In this document: positions 39,365 to 47,917 of the stretch, in pieces
How the letters are laid out: each line of letters begins with the position of its first letter
Numbering within the stretch: the stretch's first letter is position 1
Assembly (NCBI GenBank): GCA_014378465.1
Contig: JACMNQ010000049.1
Span: 18,679-82,678 of the forward strand
DNA: 64,000 nt
Direction of reading: 5' to 3'
From: Oligoflexia bacterium
Lineage (GTDB): Bacteria > Bdellovibrionota > UBA1018
Notes under the pieces: model-generated
What the model saw: the letters and a program-made list of their open reading frames with translations, nothing else
What the model was told of the DNA's origin: nothing
Database searches by the model: none
Made by a program: the position numbers and the translations under genes

Positions 39365-41869
39365 TCAATGACCGTTCTGATTGTAACCGCTCATTCGGGC
39401 CAGCGCTATTCCGCCTGCGTCGTTGTGATTGCAACTCGCCAGTGAACCTTCGCCCTGATAGTAACCAAAATTCGGAGTATAAACGCATTCTTCTCCGGCT
39501 TCGCAGAGTCCGTTTCGGTTTCCAATAGAAGCACTCAGGTCTTCGATCGCCAATTTCATGAATGGCAATCCACCCGTGGCAGTAGTGTCGTACTGGGTTC
39601 CTTCAGTCCCTGTCGGGCAAGTGCCTCCGATGAGATAAGAATCATTTTGCGCGATCCCGTTTCGCGTCGTATTACGGAGGAGAAAATCTGAGGAGCCAAG
39701 AGCCCAGTCCCAGATCTGGCAAGTACTGCCTGTCAGACATGCTCCCGTCGAAGCGACAGCTTTTCCCCAGGTTCTCGAAAAATAATTGAAATACGTCCAA
39801 TCCGTAATTGACGTGAAGGCCTGAGTTCCCGAAGTATTGGAGGCATTGATCGTGTCCGACAGGACCGCTCCAACGATACTGCCTGTCACACCTGGGCCTG
39901 GATCAACGACTGAGCCACTCGGCGGAGGGGCAGCAGAAACTGCGCACACGCTCGAAACATTGGTCAAGCCAGTCATCGCGGCCGGAAGAGTGCAGTTGCT
40001 GGTCGTGTTGCCGTTCAGCAGAAGGCTACCTACGACTTTCACCAGTGCAGGAGGTACGGACGCAGTTCCCACTTCCAGGCCGTAGGTCGAATTGTTCAAA
40101 GATGCCACATTCGAAAGAGTCACGCCGCTGGAATCATTCAACAGTCGAAGACCGGATAGTCCATTTTTGTAAGCCAAAACTTGTTGATAGGTCGTTCCGG
40201 CATTGGTGAAGCTCTGATTGATTCCATAACTCCCATTGAAGGCAACAGTTGTTGCGGATACCGACCTGGCTGCAGCACCAATGGTGATGCCATTGTCGCC
40301 GTTATGAGTCGACAGGACCTGACTCAGTGAAGAGCTTGCGTAAAGAATACTGATCCCGTCTCCCGTGTTGTTTGAAGTGACAATGTTCTTGTACGACATG
40401 TTTCCGCCGGTTTTAGTGCCAAATTCAGCGATGCCGGCATGCCCGGTGAAACTTGGACCAAAACCATTGTTAATCACCTGAAAATCGGTCAGACGGTGGC
40501 CACCGGTGGCGTTCAAGAAAACTCCGATGCCCGCAGCGGAGGAGACTTTGACTTGCGTGAAATTGTTGTTTGCTCCGCCACTGATGTAAAGACCATTTCC
40601 AGCATTGGCGCCACACGCCGATCCAGTGGAGCCGATATTTTCAAATAACATATGAGTGAAAGTTGAATTATTGGTACCGATCACACTCATGCCCGTGCAG
40701 TTGGCATTTCTTACTTCGATATTTCGAAAAGTATCGTAATTGCCGTTCTGAAGCCAGATTCCTGCGTTGCCTCCGGGCCCCCCCTGGATAGTGTGATCCT
40801 TGGAGAAGAGGGTGTCAAAAAGGGTATACGAGGTCGAGTACATATCGATCAACTCCCGCCCGTTGTTGAAGGAGTTCATGTTGGTGAAACGACCAAATGA
40901 AGTCGTGTTTTCAGAGATCCCGTAATTACCTGCATCGGCCAGCGTCACACGGTCGAAGTTAGTTCCGAGTGCGAACAGGTGTTGAATGCAGGATTGCGCA
41001 CCGTACCTGATGTTGAGATTTTTCAGTCTCACGTAGTGGGCAGCCCTCAGGGCCACCACATAAAATGCGGTCGCGACGCCGCCACTCAAAGCCCACGTCG
41101 TAGGCTTGATTCCGTAGACGAAGGCATCAGACCCTTCAAGTGAGATAAATTTCTGACTGCCTACGGAAATCAAAACGGCCTGATCCGCAGACGTCGTCTT
41201 TCGAGTGCTGCTGTTTGAATTGATGGTATTGTCAGCCGTCAAAGTCACGCCCGGCAAAAAGACGATGGATATTTTGTCTGAATTGACGTTGTAGCCTTTG
41301 ACGGGAGCGCCTGGTGTGGTGGCTGCGACATAGACGGTTCGGGCTGATGAAAGAGTCTGAGTGGCAGCAGTAGCGGAAGGTAAACTTCGGACTGGGTTCG
41401 ACCACCAGAGAGTGGGGTCTGTGCTCCCAGCTAAAACTCCTCGATCAAAAACACCCACGAGATTGAATTTCCAACCCGTGGCAGTCACCAGATCCGCCGC
41501 ACTTTTCGTACTCTTGAGAGTTCCCACGAAGGTAACGGGCTGGATCGAAGCGTCACAGCTCCAATCGAAGGCATCCAATTGATCGGACATCGTCAGTCCG
41601 TCACAACTTGTCCGAGACATAACCGTGACCCTCTTCTGCGATCCGCCGTGTTCACAGTCTGTTTCCGTTCCGCTGCAGGACATGGCAGGGGCGCTCTTGA
41701 TATAGTAATCATTCCAGTCAGCGGCGATGCTGTAACGGGGTTGCACTGTGCCCAGTGAAACCTGCGCAGTTGCACTGTTCAGCTTCACAGTCGACTGCTG
41801 TTGCTGATTCATGGCGAGTTGACAGCCGGTGAGAGCTGAAGCGCTTAAAACGAGAAAGATAATTTTCAT
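39365..41869 (-). CDS. Large right-handed beta-helix lipoprotein (1)
   Basis: The 834-residue lipoprotein has signal KIIFLVLSASALTGC with Cys16 as the lipobox. From about 290 to 640 it contains short repeating strands with N-N and G-I-S turns (FRNIEVRNANCTG, YKNIVTSNNTGDGISILYA, VATVAFNGSYGI-like), the pattern of right-handed parallel beta-helix (pectate-lyase-like) repeats. The C-terminal block NGLCEAGEECVYTPNFGYYQGEG is shared with the paralogue at 42480. GGAG precedes the start. Role unknown; it may be a surface adhesin or a glycan-binding or cleaving protein. Confidence 0.8.
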   Translation of the reverse strand: MKIIFLVLSASALTGCQLAMNQQQQSTVKLNSATAQVSLGTVQPRYSIAADWNDYYIKSAPAMSCSGTETDCEHGGSQKRVTVMSRTSCDGLTMSDQLDAFDWSCDASIQPVTFVGTLKSTKSAADLVTATGWKFNLVGVFDRGVLAGSTDPTLWWSNPVRSLPSATAATQTLSSARTVYVAATTPGAPVKGYNVNSDKISIVFLPGVTLTADNTINSNSSTRKTTSADQAVLISVGSQKFISLEGSDAFVYGIKPTTWALSGGVATAFYVVALRAAHYVRLKNLNIRYGAQSCIQHLFALGTNFDRVTLADAGNYGISENTTSFGRFTNMNSFNNGRELIDMYSTSYTLFDTLFSKDHTIQGGPGGNAGIWLQNGNYDTFRNIEVRNANCTGMSVIGTNNSTFTHMLFENIGSTGSACGANAGNGLYISGGANNNFTQVKVSSAAGIGVFLNATGGHRLTDFQVINNGFGPSFTGHAGIAEFGTKTGGNMSYKNIVTSNNTGDGISILYASSSLSQVLSTHNGDNGITIGAAARSVSATTVAFNGSYGINQSFTNAGTTYQQVLAYKNGLSGLRLLNDSSGVTLSNVASLNNSTYGLEVGTASVPPALVKVVGSLLLNGNTTSNCTLPAAMTGLTNVSSVCAVSAAPPPSGSVVDPGPGVTGSIVGAVLSDTINASNTSGTQAFTSITDWTYFNYFSRTWGKAVASTGACLTGSTCQIWDWALGSSDFLLRNTTRNGIAQNDSYLIGGTCPTGTEGTQYDTTATGGLPFMKLAIEDLSASIGNRNGLCEAGEECVYTPNFGYYQGEGSLASCNHNDAGGIALARMSGYNQNGH

Positions 41870-41950
41870 AGACACTCCACGTACGTTCCGCATGAGGCCA
41901 ATATCAGGACAACATACTGAGGATAAGTGAAGATTTTCGTGTTTGGAATG

Positions 41951-41968
41951 AGTCATCTCGGACACAGG
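41951..41968. promoter_or_regulatory. Shared upstream element, copy 2
   Basis: AGTCATCTCGGACACAGG lies about 82 bases upstream of the beta-helix lipoprotein start at 41869, and is the close relative of the element at 29491-29508. A third short match in the opposite orientation, GTCCGAGATGA, is at 42031-42041, giving an inverted pair here. Confidence 0.4.
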
Positions 41969-42110
41969 CGCGAGCCGCGTTGACTCGTAAAAAGACGACA
42001 CCGAGAAGGGGGTTGGGATTTATGAGATGGGTCCGAGATGAATATCAGAAAGCCAACAGGCGAAAAAAACAGCGATTTCATCCTACGCCATTTTTGTGAC
42101 TAAACTGACT

Positions 42111-42299
42111 ATGAAGCGTCTGATTCGCCTGCTTGGAGGCAATTCAGGAACACGCTTCAGTCAGGCCCCAAAGCGGGGCCGCCGAGTGCAGTATGATCCT
42201 GTAGTTTTTCTGCCGCACGTCAAAGCCATCTGGTTTTTGATGGGGCAGCCCTGCGCCCCTGAAGCTGGAGATGATCTGAGGGCGAGGCGATTGGCTTGA
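42111..42299 (+). pseudogene. Transposase N-terminal fragment
   Basis: The reading frame MKRLIRLLGGNSGTRFSQ continues with GRRVQYDPVVFLPHVKAIWFLMGQPC, which resembles the N-terminal region of integrase-core transposases (GRxxxYDxxVxxxLxxIWxxxxxPC). The match is lost after the Cys, and the rest of any transposase is absent. It lies in the gap between the two paralogous beta-helix genes and is probably a scar of an inserted element. Confidence 0.45.
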
Positions 42300-42341
42300 A
42301 ATGCAGGAACTTATGTCCTTGTGCTACAAGGGGCCAATAGT

Positions 42342-42476
42342 ATGGGAAAAATAAGAAAAAAGTTCGACTTTGAATTTAAGCAGGCGCTCGTTCATCAAAT
42401 CCGCACGGGCCTATTCATTGCTATTTTGAAGGGGCCAAGTCAGTCGCGGGTACTCAACTTGGCTGGAGGTGAGTGA
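42342..42476 (+). pseudogene. IS3-type OrfA N-terminal fragment
   Basis: A 44-codon frame starts MGKIRKKFDFEFKQALVHQI, the pattern of the N-terminus of IS3-family OrfA proteins (RKKYxxEFKxxxVxxI). The similarity ends after about 27 residues, and the frame stops four bases before the downstream lipoprotein end. Together with the fragment at 42111 it indicates insertion and decay between the beta-helix genes. Confidence 0.45.
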
Positions 42477-42479
42477 GGC

Positions 42480-44969
42480 TCAGTGGCCGTTCACGGAGAA
42501 TCCGTTCATCACGATGTTGAGAAGGCCACCGTTATCCTTGTAGATGCAGTTTGAGAGTGTTCCTTCGCCTTGATAATAGCCGAAATTTGGCGTGTAGATG
42601 CACACCTCTCCCGCCTCGCAGAGTCCATTGTGATTGCCAGCTGCCGCAGTCACGTCTTCAATCGCATTGCGCAGAAAGGTGGTAGTAGAAGCGAAGTTCG
42701 AGTCATTCCGAGTACCGTACGTCTGAGCCGGACAGGTCGAGTTTGTGAGGAAAGATTCGTTCTGCGCAGCCGCGTCCCCAGAGGTGTTTCTGAAAAGGGT
42801 ATCTGAGGCCTTGAGTGCCCAGTCGTACATTTGGCAGTTTTCTCCCGTAATGCATGCAGAAGCGAGTGGGTTCAGGCGTCCCCACACCTTTGCGACCGGT
42901 GTGGCACTGCTCCAGTCGGTCAAGGAAGCGTAGGCCTGAGTGGTCGAAGTCGCTTCGATCATGCTCGCAGTGATGTTGATGGGTCCTCTGATCGTGGCCG
43001 TCGAAGTTGCACTCGGAGTGCAATTCACATCGGCGACTCCGCTCATCACAGCGGGTGCTGGCAGAGCGCATGCCCCGCCAGTATTGCTGCCGACCAGCAG
43101 ATTTCCGACGAGTTTGACCTTGGCTACACCACTGGCAGTCGGTGTACCGACTAAAATTCCGGCACCTCCATTGTTCTGAGAAACGATCTGAGAAAGGGTG
43201 GCACCCAGGGATTCGTCGTTCAGATAGATTCCGGACAGCGTATTTTTGTAGGCGAGAATATCGTGGTAAACCGTTCCTGCATCCTTGAAGTTTTCATTGA
43301 TGCCATAAGCCCCGTTGAAAGCGACGGTAGCTGCAGTGACTGATTTTGCAGCCGCATTGATGGTGACTCCTGAGGTTCCGTTGTGAGTGGCCAGAATCTG
43401 ACTCAGGATCGAGCCCGTGTTGCCGATCGAAAGGCCCTCAAGTCCATTGTTGCTGGCGATCACGTTCTGGTAGGTCACCACTCCCGAAGTTCCGCCCGTT
43501 TCACGAATGCCCGCGCGGCCCGTGAAGGCCGATGAGGTCCCATTGTTGATCACCTGAATGTTCTTGAAAAGTGTGGTCCCTGCCTGATTGACGCGAACGC
43601 CGCTCCCGCTGTTGGAATGGATCTGCATATTGCTGAATACGTTATTGGAACCATAGCGGTAATAAAGGCCTGTTCCTCCCTCCGCGGTACAGGTGACCGC
43701 CCCTCCAGAACCTGAAGTAGTCAGCTTGATCTGGTCAAAAGTGGAATTGGAGGTCGACTTGACGGTCATCCCGGCGCAGCTTGAGCTGTTCACTTCAATA
43801 TTCCTGAAGATGCACGAGACGCACCCGCCGATCCAGATCCCGGCATTGTAATCCGCTTGCCCCCCGTTGGGAGTGTTGCGCGAATACAGCCATTGAGCAT
43901 TGAGGTTACTTGGACTGTTGAAGTCCACCAATTCATAACCGTTGTCCATTCCATTGATATGATCAAAGGTCGGATAAGAACTGACATTTTCAACCAGTCC
44001 GTAGGTCGGATTGTCGGTTATATTCATGCGACTCAGGGTGTAACCGAGCGAATTGCTGTTCTGCATGCCCCAACCTGCGGACTTCCGCAGATTCAGATTT
44101 TTCAAACGCATGTAGTTGGCGGACTTGAACATGATCATGCGATCGACCAGGCTATTGCCGTCCAGGGTCCATCCGCTTACGGGTTTTACGCCGAATTCCC
44201 ATGAGTTCGAGCCCTCTACGGAATTGAAGTTCTGCGTGCCTACGGAAATCATCACTTTGGTGTTCGGTGCGGTGGCTTTGTAGGTTCCATTATTGGTATT
44301 TATCGTCGCAGTGCCGGTAAGAGTCACCCCTGGGAGGAAGGCGATTGAAATTTTGTCCGCATTGATGTTGTAGCCTTGTGTCACTTGATTGGTTGCGGCC
44401 ACGTAGAGCGTTCCTGCAGTCGAGAGAATCACCGGGGTCGCTGTTGAATCCGGAAGTGACTGAACTGGGTTTGTCCACCAAACCAGACTTGGAGTCGAAG
44501 CCATCAAGTCGCCTCCGTCGTTTATTTTCACTGAGTTTTTCGCCCACTCGGATGCAGGCGTCACCAGGTCAGCCAGGCTTTTTTCAGGCTTGAGGCTGCC
44601 CTTGAAAATCACTTTTCCAGCAGAGCTGTCGCAAGCCCAGTTGAAGGCGTCCAGAGCATCCGTGAGAACGAGAGTCGAAGCACATTGATCTCGACCCGTG
44701 ATTGCAACCTGTTTGAGTTCACCTCCGTGTTTGCAGTTGTTCTCGGTGCCGAGGCATGCAGAAGTGACTGAATTCGAGACATAGAAGTCATTCCACTGGG
44801 GGGCGCTGGCGTAGAGGGGAAGTACTTCACCCAGAGTGATTGTTTTCTTTTGAATGACCGATGCTGATCGATTCAGGGCAAGCTGGCAGCCAGTCGTGAG
44901 CATGCCACTCAGGCCCATGATGAATGCGATTGAAGAAGACCTTCCGATTTTCAAGCTTTGATTTTTCAT
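42480..44969 (-). CDS. Large right-handed beta-helix lipoprotein (2)
   Basis: The 829-residue paralogue of the gene at 39365 has a longer signal segment ending LTTGCQLALNRSAS with the lipobox Cys near residue 28. The same central beta-helix repeats (FRNIEVNSSSCAG, YQNVIASNNGLEGLSIGN, VTAATVAFNGAYGI) follow. The same C-terminal block, GLCEAGEVCIYTPNFGYYQGEG, and an NGH end are present. ATG 44969 has GAGG seven bases upstream. Parallel beta-helix folds typically bind or cleave polysaccharides. The two genes clearly arose by duplication. Confidence 0.8.
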   Translation of the reverse strand: MKNQSLKIGRSSSIAFIMGLSGMLTTGCQLALNRSASVIQKKTITLGEVLPLYASAPQWNDFYVSNSVTSACLGTENNCKHGGELKQVAITGRDQCASTLVLTDALDAFNWACDSSAGKVIFKGSLKPEKSLADLVTPASEWAKNSVKINDGGDLMASTPSLVWWTNPVQSLPDSTATPVILSTAGTLYVAATNQVTQGYNINADKISIAFLPGVTLTGTATINTNNGTYKATAPNTKVMISVGTQNFNSVEGSNSWEFGVKPVSGWTLDGNSLVDRMIMFKSANYMRLKNLNLRKSAGWGMQNSNSLGYTLSRMNITDNPTYGLVENVSSYPTFDHINGMDNGYELVDFNSPSNLNAQWLYSRNTPNGGQADYNAGIWIGGCVSCIFRNIEVNSSSCAGMTVKSTSNSTFDQIKLTTSGSGGAVTCTAEGGTGLYYRYGSNNVFSNMQIHSNSGSGVRVNQAGTTLFKNIQVINNGTSSAFTGRAGIRETGGTSGVVTYQNVIASNNGLEGLSIGNTGSILSQILATHNGTSGVTINAAAKSVTAATVAFNGAYGINENFKDAGTVYHDILAYKNTLSGIYLNDESLGATLSQIVSQNNGGAGILVGTPTASGVAKVKLVGNLLVGSNTGGACALPAPAVMSGVADVNCTPSATSTATIRGPINITASMIEATSTTQAYASLTDWSSATPVAKVWGRLNPLASACITGENCQMYDWALKASDTLFRNTSGDAAAQNESFLTNSTCPAQTYGTRNDSNFASTTTFLRNAIEDVTAAAGNHNGLCEAGEVCIYTPNFGYYQGEGTLSNCIYKDNGGLLNIVMNGFSVNGH

Positions 44970-45128
44970 AATGAACCTCAGCATACGTACAGCGTGTCGA
45001 GTTCAAGTATGAGGGAGGCATGGTCTGAAGCCAATGTGTCATCGCCGACAGGCCCTCGCAGGAAGACTTGTGATCGAAAGATCACAGGTTTTCAGTGGAG
45101 CAGCTGGTTAATTCGTTCTGATGGGGAA

Positions 45129-45350
45129 TCAGAGGTTCATATAGAGGGCGGCGTTCTCACCGGTGGGAAGGGGGGTGCCTGGACCCGTGATTCCAGGCCT
45201 GCGGTTAGTTCGCGACGGAGCTCCTCTCATCTGCCAGGGAGAAGTCTCAGTGACTCCGACAAAAGGCAGAATGAGCAGAATGAAAAGGGAGAGAGTGAGA
45301 ATCCGAGGAATGAAGTGAGCAGCCTTTTTCAGGGTCAAAGTCTGAGACAT
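45129..45350 (-). CDS. Small exported or membrane protein
   Basis: The 73-residue protein has a basic N-terminus then a hydrophobic helix (ILTLSLFILLILPFVGV) followed by a Pro/Gly-rich tail. The first 32 residues could be an uncleaved anchor or a signal peptide. GGAGG lies nine bases before the ATG, which supports translation. No family is recognised. A small hairpin (near 45068-45088) lies beyond the stop but has only a weak U tract. Confidence 0.55.
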   Translation of the reverse strand: MSQTLTLKKAAHFIPRILTLSLFILLILPFVGVTETSPWQMRGAPSRTNRRPGITGPGTPLPTGENAALYMNL

Positions 45351-45428
45351 TGAGTAGCCCTCCGTAGCTGATGAAAGTCTATCGGGAGAATCAAAGGCTT
45401 TGCAAGGGGTGTCAAAGGGCTGACGAAA

Positions 45429-45671
45429 TCAGCCGGTCCTGGTCTTTTTGGTGGAGTTGAGCTGCGGAATGGCAGCGTCCTGCTTCAGCCAGAGCGAAAG
45501 GAGAGTGCCGGCTTTGTCTGGATTCTTGTAAACCAGGTCCGTGATCTGCTCCTTGAGTGTTTCAAGCTCCGCAACGGTGACTTTGCGGAGCATTGAATCT
45601 TTCGGACTTTTTGATCCGGGGGACGTCGGGGCGCGGTTGTTACCGGAATTTCTGTGTGATGAATCAGGCAT
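45429..45671 (-). CDS. Small acidic-basic helical protein of unknown function
   Basis: The 80-residue protein has a disordered N-terminal third (Ser/Asn/Pro-rich) followed by helices (VTVAELETLKEQITDLVYKNPDKAGTLLSLWLKQ) that recall the C-terminal tails of flagellar FliF-like proteins, though the similarity is weak. The start lies inside the end of the previous gene (eight-base overlap), so the pair is translated together. Confidence 0.5.
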   Translation of the reverse strand: MPDSSHRNSGNNRAPTSPGSKSPKDSMLRKVTVAELETLKEQITDLVYKNPDKAGTLLSLWLKQDAAIPQLNSTKKTRTG

Positions 45672-45897
45672 TGGAGTTCATCGAAGGGCGGCTGAGGTCA
45701 ATTGCGGCTTCGAGAGCGGCAGCATTGAGGTCGCCGTTCAGTTCTTCTGGACTGATGGAACCCACGAAAACCTCGTCATTGATCATGGAGAAGGCAAACC
45801 AGCGGTCGCCCATCTTCTGATAGAGGACTTCGACGCTTCCGCTCTGGAGGTCGGTTACGGTGGCTGCTACTTTTTTGGAATTGTTATTCTGGCTCAT
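45664..45897 (-). CDS. Small protein of unknown function
   Basis: The 77-residue protein looks like a compact alpha/beta domain: VTDLQSGSVEVLYQKMGDRWFAFSMINDEVFVGSISPEEL, then a C-terminal helix (NAAALEAAIDLSR). A GGAAGGA site eight bases upstream supports the start. It forms a two-gene unit with the next small protein. No family is recognised. Confidence 0.55.
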   Translation of the reverse strand: MSQNNNSKKVAATVTDLQSGSVEVLYQKMGDRWFAFSMINDEVFVGSISPEELNGDLNAAALEAAIDLSRPSMNSNA

Positions 45898-46043
45898 GAT
45901 CGATTCCTTCCGTGGATCGTTGTTGATGCGTCTGTTTCATACAGCGCTTACATTGAACCTATCGACGGGCTGGAAAGGATCTTAACGGAGAAAATCATGC
46001 CGGGTCTCAAGCGGCAAATGTTGCCGCGAAGCCGCTGCAAGCG

Positions 46044-46574
46044 TCACTGAACGACGATGACACCTTGAACGGTCGGAAGGAAGACATCCTTGAAAGCGAA
46101 GGAACCCGTTTGAGAAAAGCCTGCGCTATGCACTTTGTTTGAGCTCGGACGTTCGGGGTTGAACGGGGCACCCGCATTGAAGCCGGAAGTTCCCTGAGGA
46201 ACGAGTTGATGCCTCAGGTGGGTGTCGAGAAAATAGAAGAGTACGAAAGTATCGACCGGTACGGTGCAAGTCAGGGCCGCAGGTGGATAAACGACGGATT
46301 GACCGGTGGATTCCGTGCAACCGCAGATGTGTTGAAGAGATCCATCATGAACGGCGATCTGAGCGACGCCCGGACGGCACGCCGTCGCGGAAGTGTTCGG
46401 CAGGGCCTGGCTGGGATCTTTTTCTCCGCAGCCGCCCAGAGAAATGAACGAAATCACGAGCGCACTCAAGGCGATCAGGGTAGAAGGAAAAAGTGTCAGT
46501 GAACGTTGGCTTCGCACGAGCTGAAATACACCATAGGCTCGTCGGATTGACCAGTCTGAAAGAGGATCCTTCAT
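46044..46574 (-). CDS. Cupredoxin-like lipoprotein
   Basis: The 176-residue protein has a hydrophobic segment ending in the lipobox LGGC near residue 49, so a shorter mature lipoprotein is expected; the true start may be later than the ATG at 46574, for example GTG near 46517. The second half (VDTFVLFYFLDTHLRHQLVPQ, then PSSNKVHSAGFSQTGSFAFKDVFLPTVQGVIVVQ) has the cupredoxin pattern in which strands surround a loop with His and a final VxGxIVV strand. I cannot see a complete Cu-site set (no clear Cys-His-Met order), so copper binding is uncertain. Two Cys near CGC may be disulphide-linked. Confidence 0.6.
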   Translation of the reverse strand: MKDPLSDWSIRRAYGVFQLVRSQRSLTLFPSTLIALSALVISFISLGGCGEKDPSQALPNTSATACRPGVAQIAVHDGSLQHICGCTESTGQSVVYPPAALTCTVPVDTFVLFYFLDTHLRHQLVPQGTSGFNAGAPFNPERPSSNKVHSAGFSQTGSFAFKDVFLPTVQGVIVVQ

Positions 46575-47229
46575 GTTGGCCCAGTGGGAAAGACGCTTCG
46601 AAGAAAAGTTGATTCAAAATGGACTTGCCGAGGGGGTCAGTGATCCTGCCCATGACATCGCTCATTTCAAACGCGTGGTGACGGCAGCCAAAGCCCTCTG
46701 CCTTGAAGAAAAGGCCAAGCCTGAAGTCGTGGTGCCTGCGGCCTGGCTTCACGATTTCGTCAACGTCCCGAAGAACGATCCTCGCAGATCCCAGGCTTCA
46801 AGAATTTCAGCAGCGGCCGCGATCGAGTATCTGGCGTCTGAAGGCTATCCCGCCGAATTTCATGCGGAGATCGCTCACGCGATTGAAGCGCACAGTTTCA
46901 GCGCCAAAATCGAACCACGGACGCTGGAGGCCAGAATCGTCCAGGACGCGGACCGGCTGGACGGCCTGGGTGCCATCGGGATCGCGCGGTGTTTTGCGGT
47001 AGCCGGCATGCTGCAGCGCCGAATCTACGATCCTGAGGATCCTTTCGGGACGGGAGAACGCCCGATGGATGACCTTGTCAATACGATTGACCACTTCTAC
47101 GTGAAGCTTTTCAAAGTGGCTGAAGTCCTCACGACCTCCGCCGGAAGGCTCGAAGGCAAGCGCCGCGCTGAGTATATGCGCCTGTTTTTAAAGGAATTAG
47201 GCCGCGAAATCGGCGCCCCGACCCCCTGA
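46573..47229 (+). CDS. HD-domain phosphohydrolase
   Basis: The 218-residue metal-dependent phosphohydrolase resembles YedJ: H31 in DPAHDIAHFKRV, H60-D61 in AWLHDFV, and D125 with DRLD near 125-130 give the H...HD...D set that binds divalent metal. GAGG sits seven bases upstream of the ATG at 46573. The ATG overlaps the start of the divergent cupredoxin gene through a CATG. Substrate is not known; relatives hydrolyse nucleotides or phosphodiesters. Confidence 0.85.
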   Translation: MLAQWERRFEEKLIQNGLAEGVSDPAHDIAHFKRVVTAAKALCLEEKAKPEVVVPAAWLHDFVNVPKNDPRRSQASRISAAAAIEYLASEGYPAEFHAEIAHAIEAHSFSAKIEPRTLEARIVQDADRLDGLGAIGIARCFAVAGMLQRRIYDPEDPFGTGERPMDDLVNTIDHFYVKLFKVAEVLTTSAGRLEGKRRAEYMRLFLKELGREIGAPTP

Positions 47230-47309
47230 CCCGGATTTTGTTCTTATTCCTGACGCGACACTTGCAGACCTCCCACGATTGAGGTATCCAGTGGGCACCT
47301 TTATAGTAT

Positions 47310-47386
47310 GGACTCGTAGCTCAGTTGGATAGAGCGTTAGACTACGGATCTAAAGGTCGCAGGTTCGACTCCTGCCGGGTCCACCA
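47310..47386 (+). tRNA. tRNA-Arg(ACG)
   Basis: GGACTCG pairs with CGGGTCC in the acceptor (one G-T pair). The D arm contains AGCTCAGTTGGATAGAGC, the anticodon stem TTAGA/TCTAA surrounds loop CTACGGA with anticodon ACG, and the T arm is GCAGGTTCGACTCCTGC. CCA is encoded (47384-47386). ACG is the tRNA that is read as ICG after deamination. Its last 18 bases recur downstream, marking it as an integration target. Confidence 0.97.
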
Positions 47387-47388
47387 TT
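47371..47388. repeat. tRNA-Arg 3' end, att copy 1 (original)
   Basis: CCTGCCGGGTCCACCATT spans the T-arm end, acceptor, discriminator and CCA of the tRNA plus two bases. Exact copies are at 47605, 49038 and 51110. It is the presumed crossover target of an integrase (inferred). Confidence 0.85.
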
Positions 47389-47394
47389 TAAATT

Positions 47395-47442
47395 AGGTAA
47401 TAAAAAAGGCTGCCTCTTCGGAGGTGGCCTTTTTTATTACCT
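47395..47442 (+). terminator. Terminator directly after tRNA-Arg
   Basis: The arms AGGTAATAAAAAAGGC and GCCTTTTTTATTACCT plus an inner CCTC/GAGG stem with TTCG loop form an almost continuous 22-bp stem, symmetric enough to act on both strands. The plus-strand 3' arm contains six T. Confidence 0.9.
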
Positions 47443-47604
47443 AGATCTGAGTCGTGTTCAGCAGGAGGAGAAGCGAATGAGCGGCCGCGGAGGAATCTAC
47501 AGTGGAGATTTCGACGAGGAGAGACAGACAGGAGGTCTGGCTCAGCGAGTGAGGTGAGGCTACGCAGAGAGCGAGCTTGATGCGAGAGAAAGAAGTAGCC
47601 GACG

Positions 47605-47622
47605 CCTGCCGGGTCCACCATT
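47605..47622. repeat. tRNA-Arg 3' end, att copy 2
   Basis: Exact 18-bp repeat of the tRNA end. The 217 bases between copy 1 and this copy hold the tRNA terminator and no clear gene. Like the original, it is followed by a hairpin terminator. Confidence 0.85.
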
Positions 47623-47629
47623 TTGAAGA

Positions 47630-47668
47630 AACAGCCGTTTCGGACAATATCCGGAATGGCTGTTTTAT
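47630..47668 (+). terminator. Terminator after att copy 2
   Basis: AACAGCC pairs with GGCTGTT around a partly paired loop containing CGGA/TCCG, followed by a TTATTT stretch. It occupies the same relative position to the tRNA-end repeat as the authentic tRNA-Arg terminator, though its sequence differs. Confidence 0.7.
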
Positions 47669-47917
47669 TTCATATTGAAGCGTTAGCCCGTGTAAAACCG
47701 GGTTAGAGAGTAGGCGATTCATTACCACCTCGCGGGGTGAAATTATTCAGAAGGACGACCTTGATTCAATTTTAGATGCTGGCCGAATTCGCGGTGCGCT
47801 CTCCCCTCACATGAGTTAGATTACGAACGAGGTTTACGAAACTTTCTTTACCCAGGTTGTCGAAAACATTACGGCTTGGAAAGAGGATCGAAACTATAAA
47901 AATGCACGGGAGCTAAA

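Noticed and set aside
45067-45089. Small hairpin with GATCACA arms as a terminator of the 73-residue gene
   Set aside because: The stem is only 7-8 bp and has no clear U tract on the minus strand.
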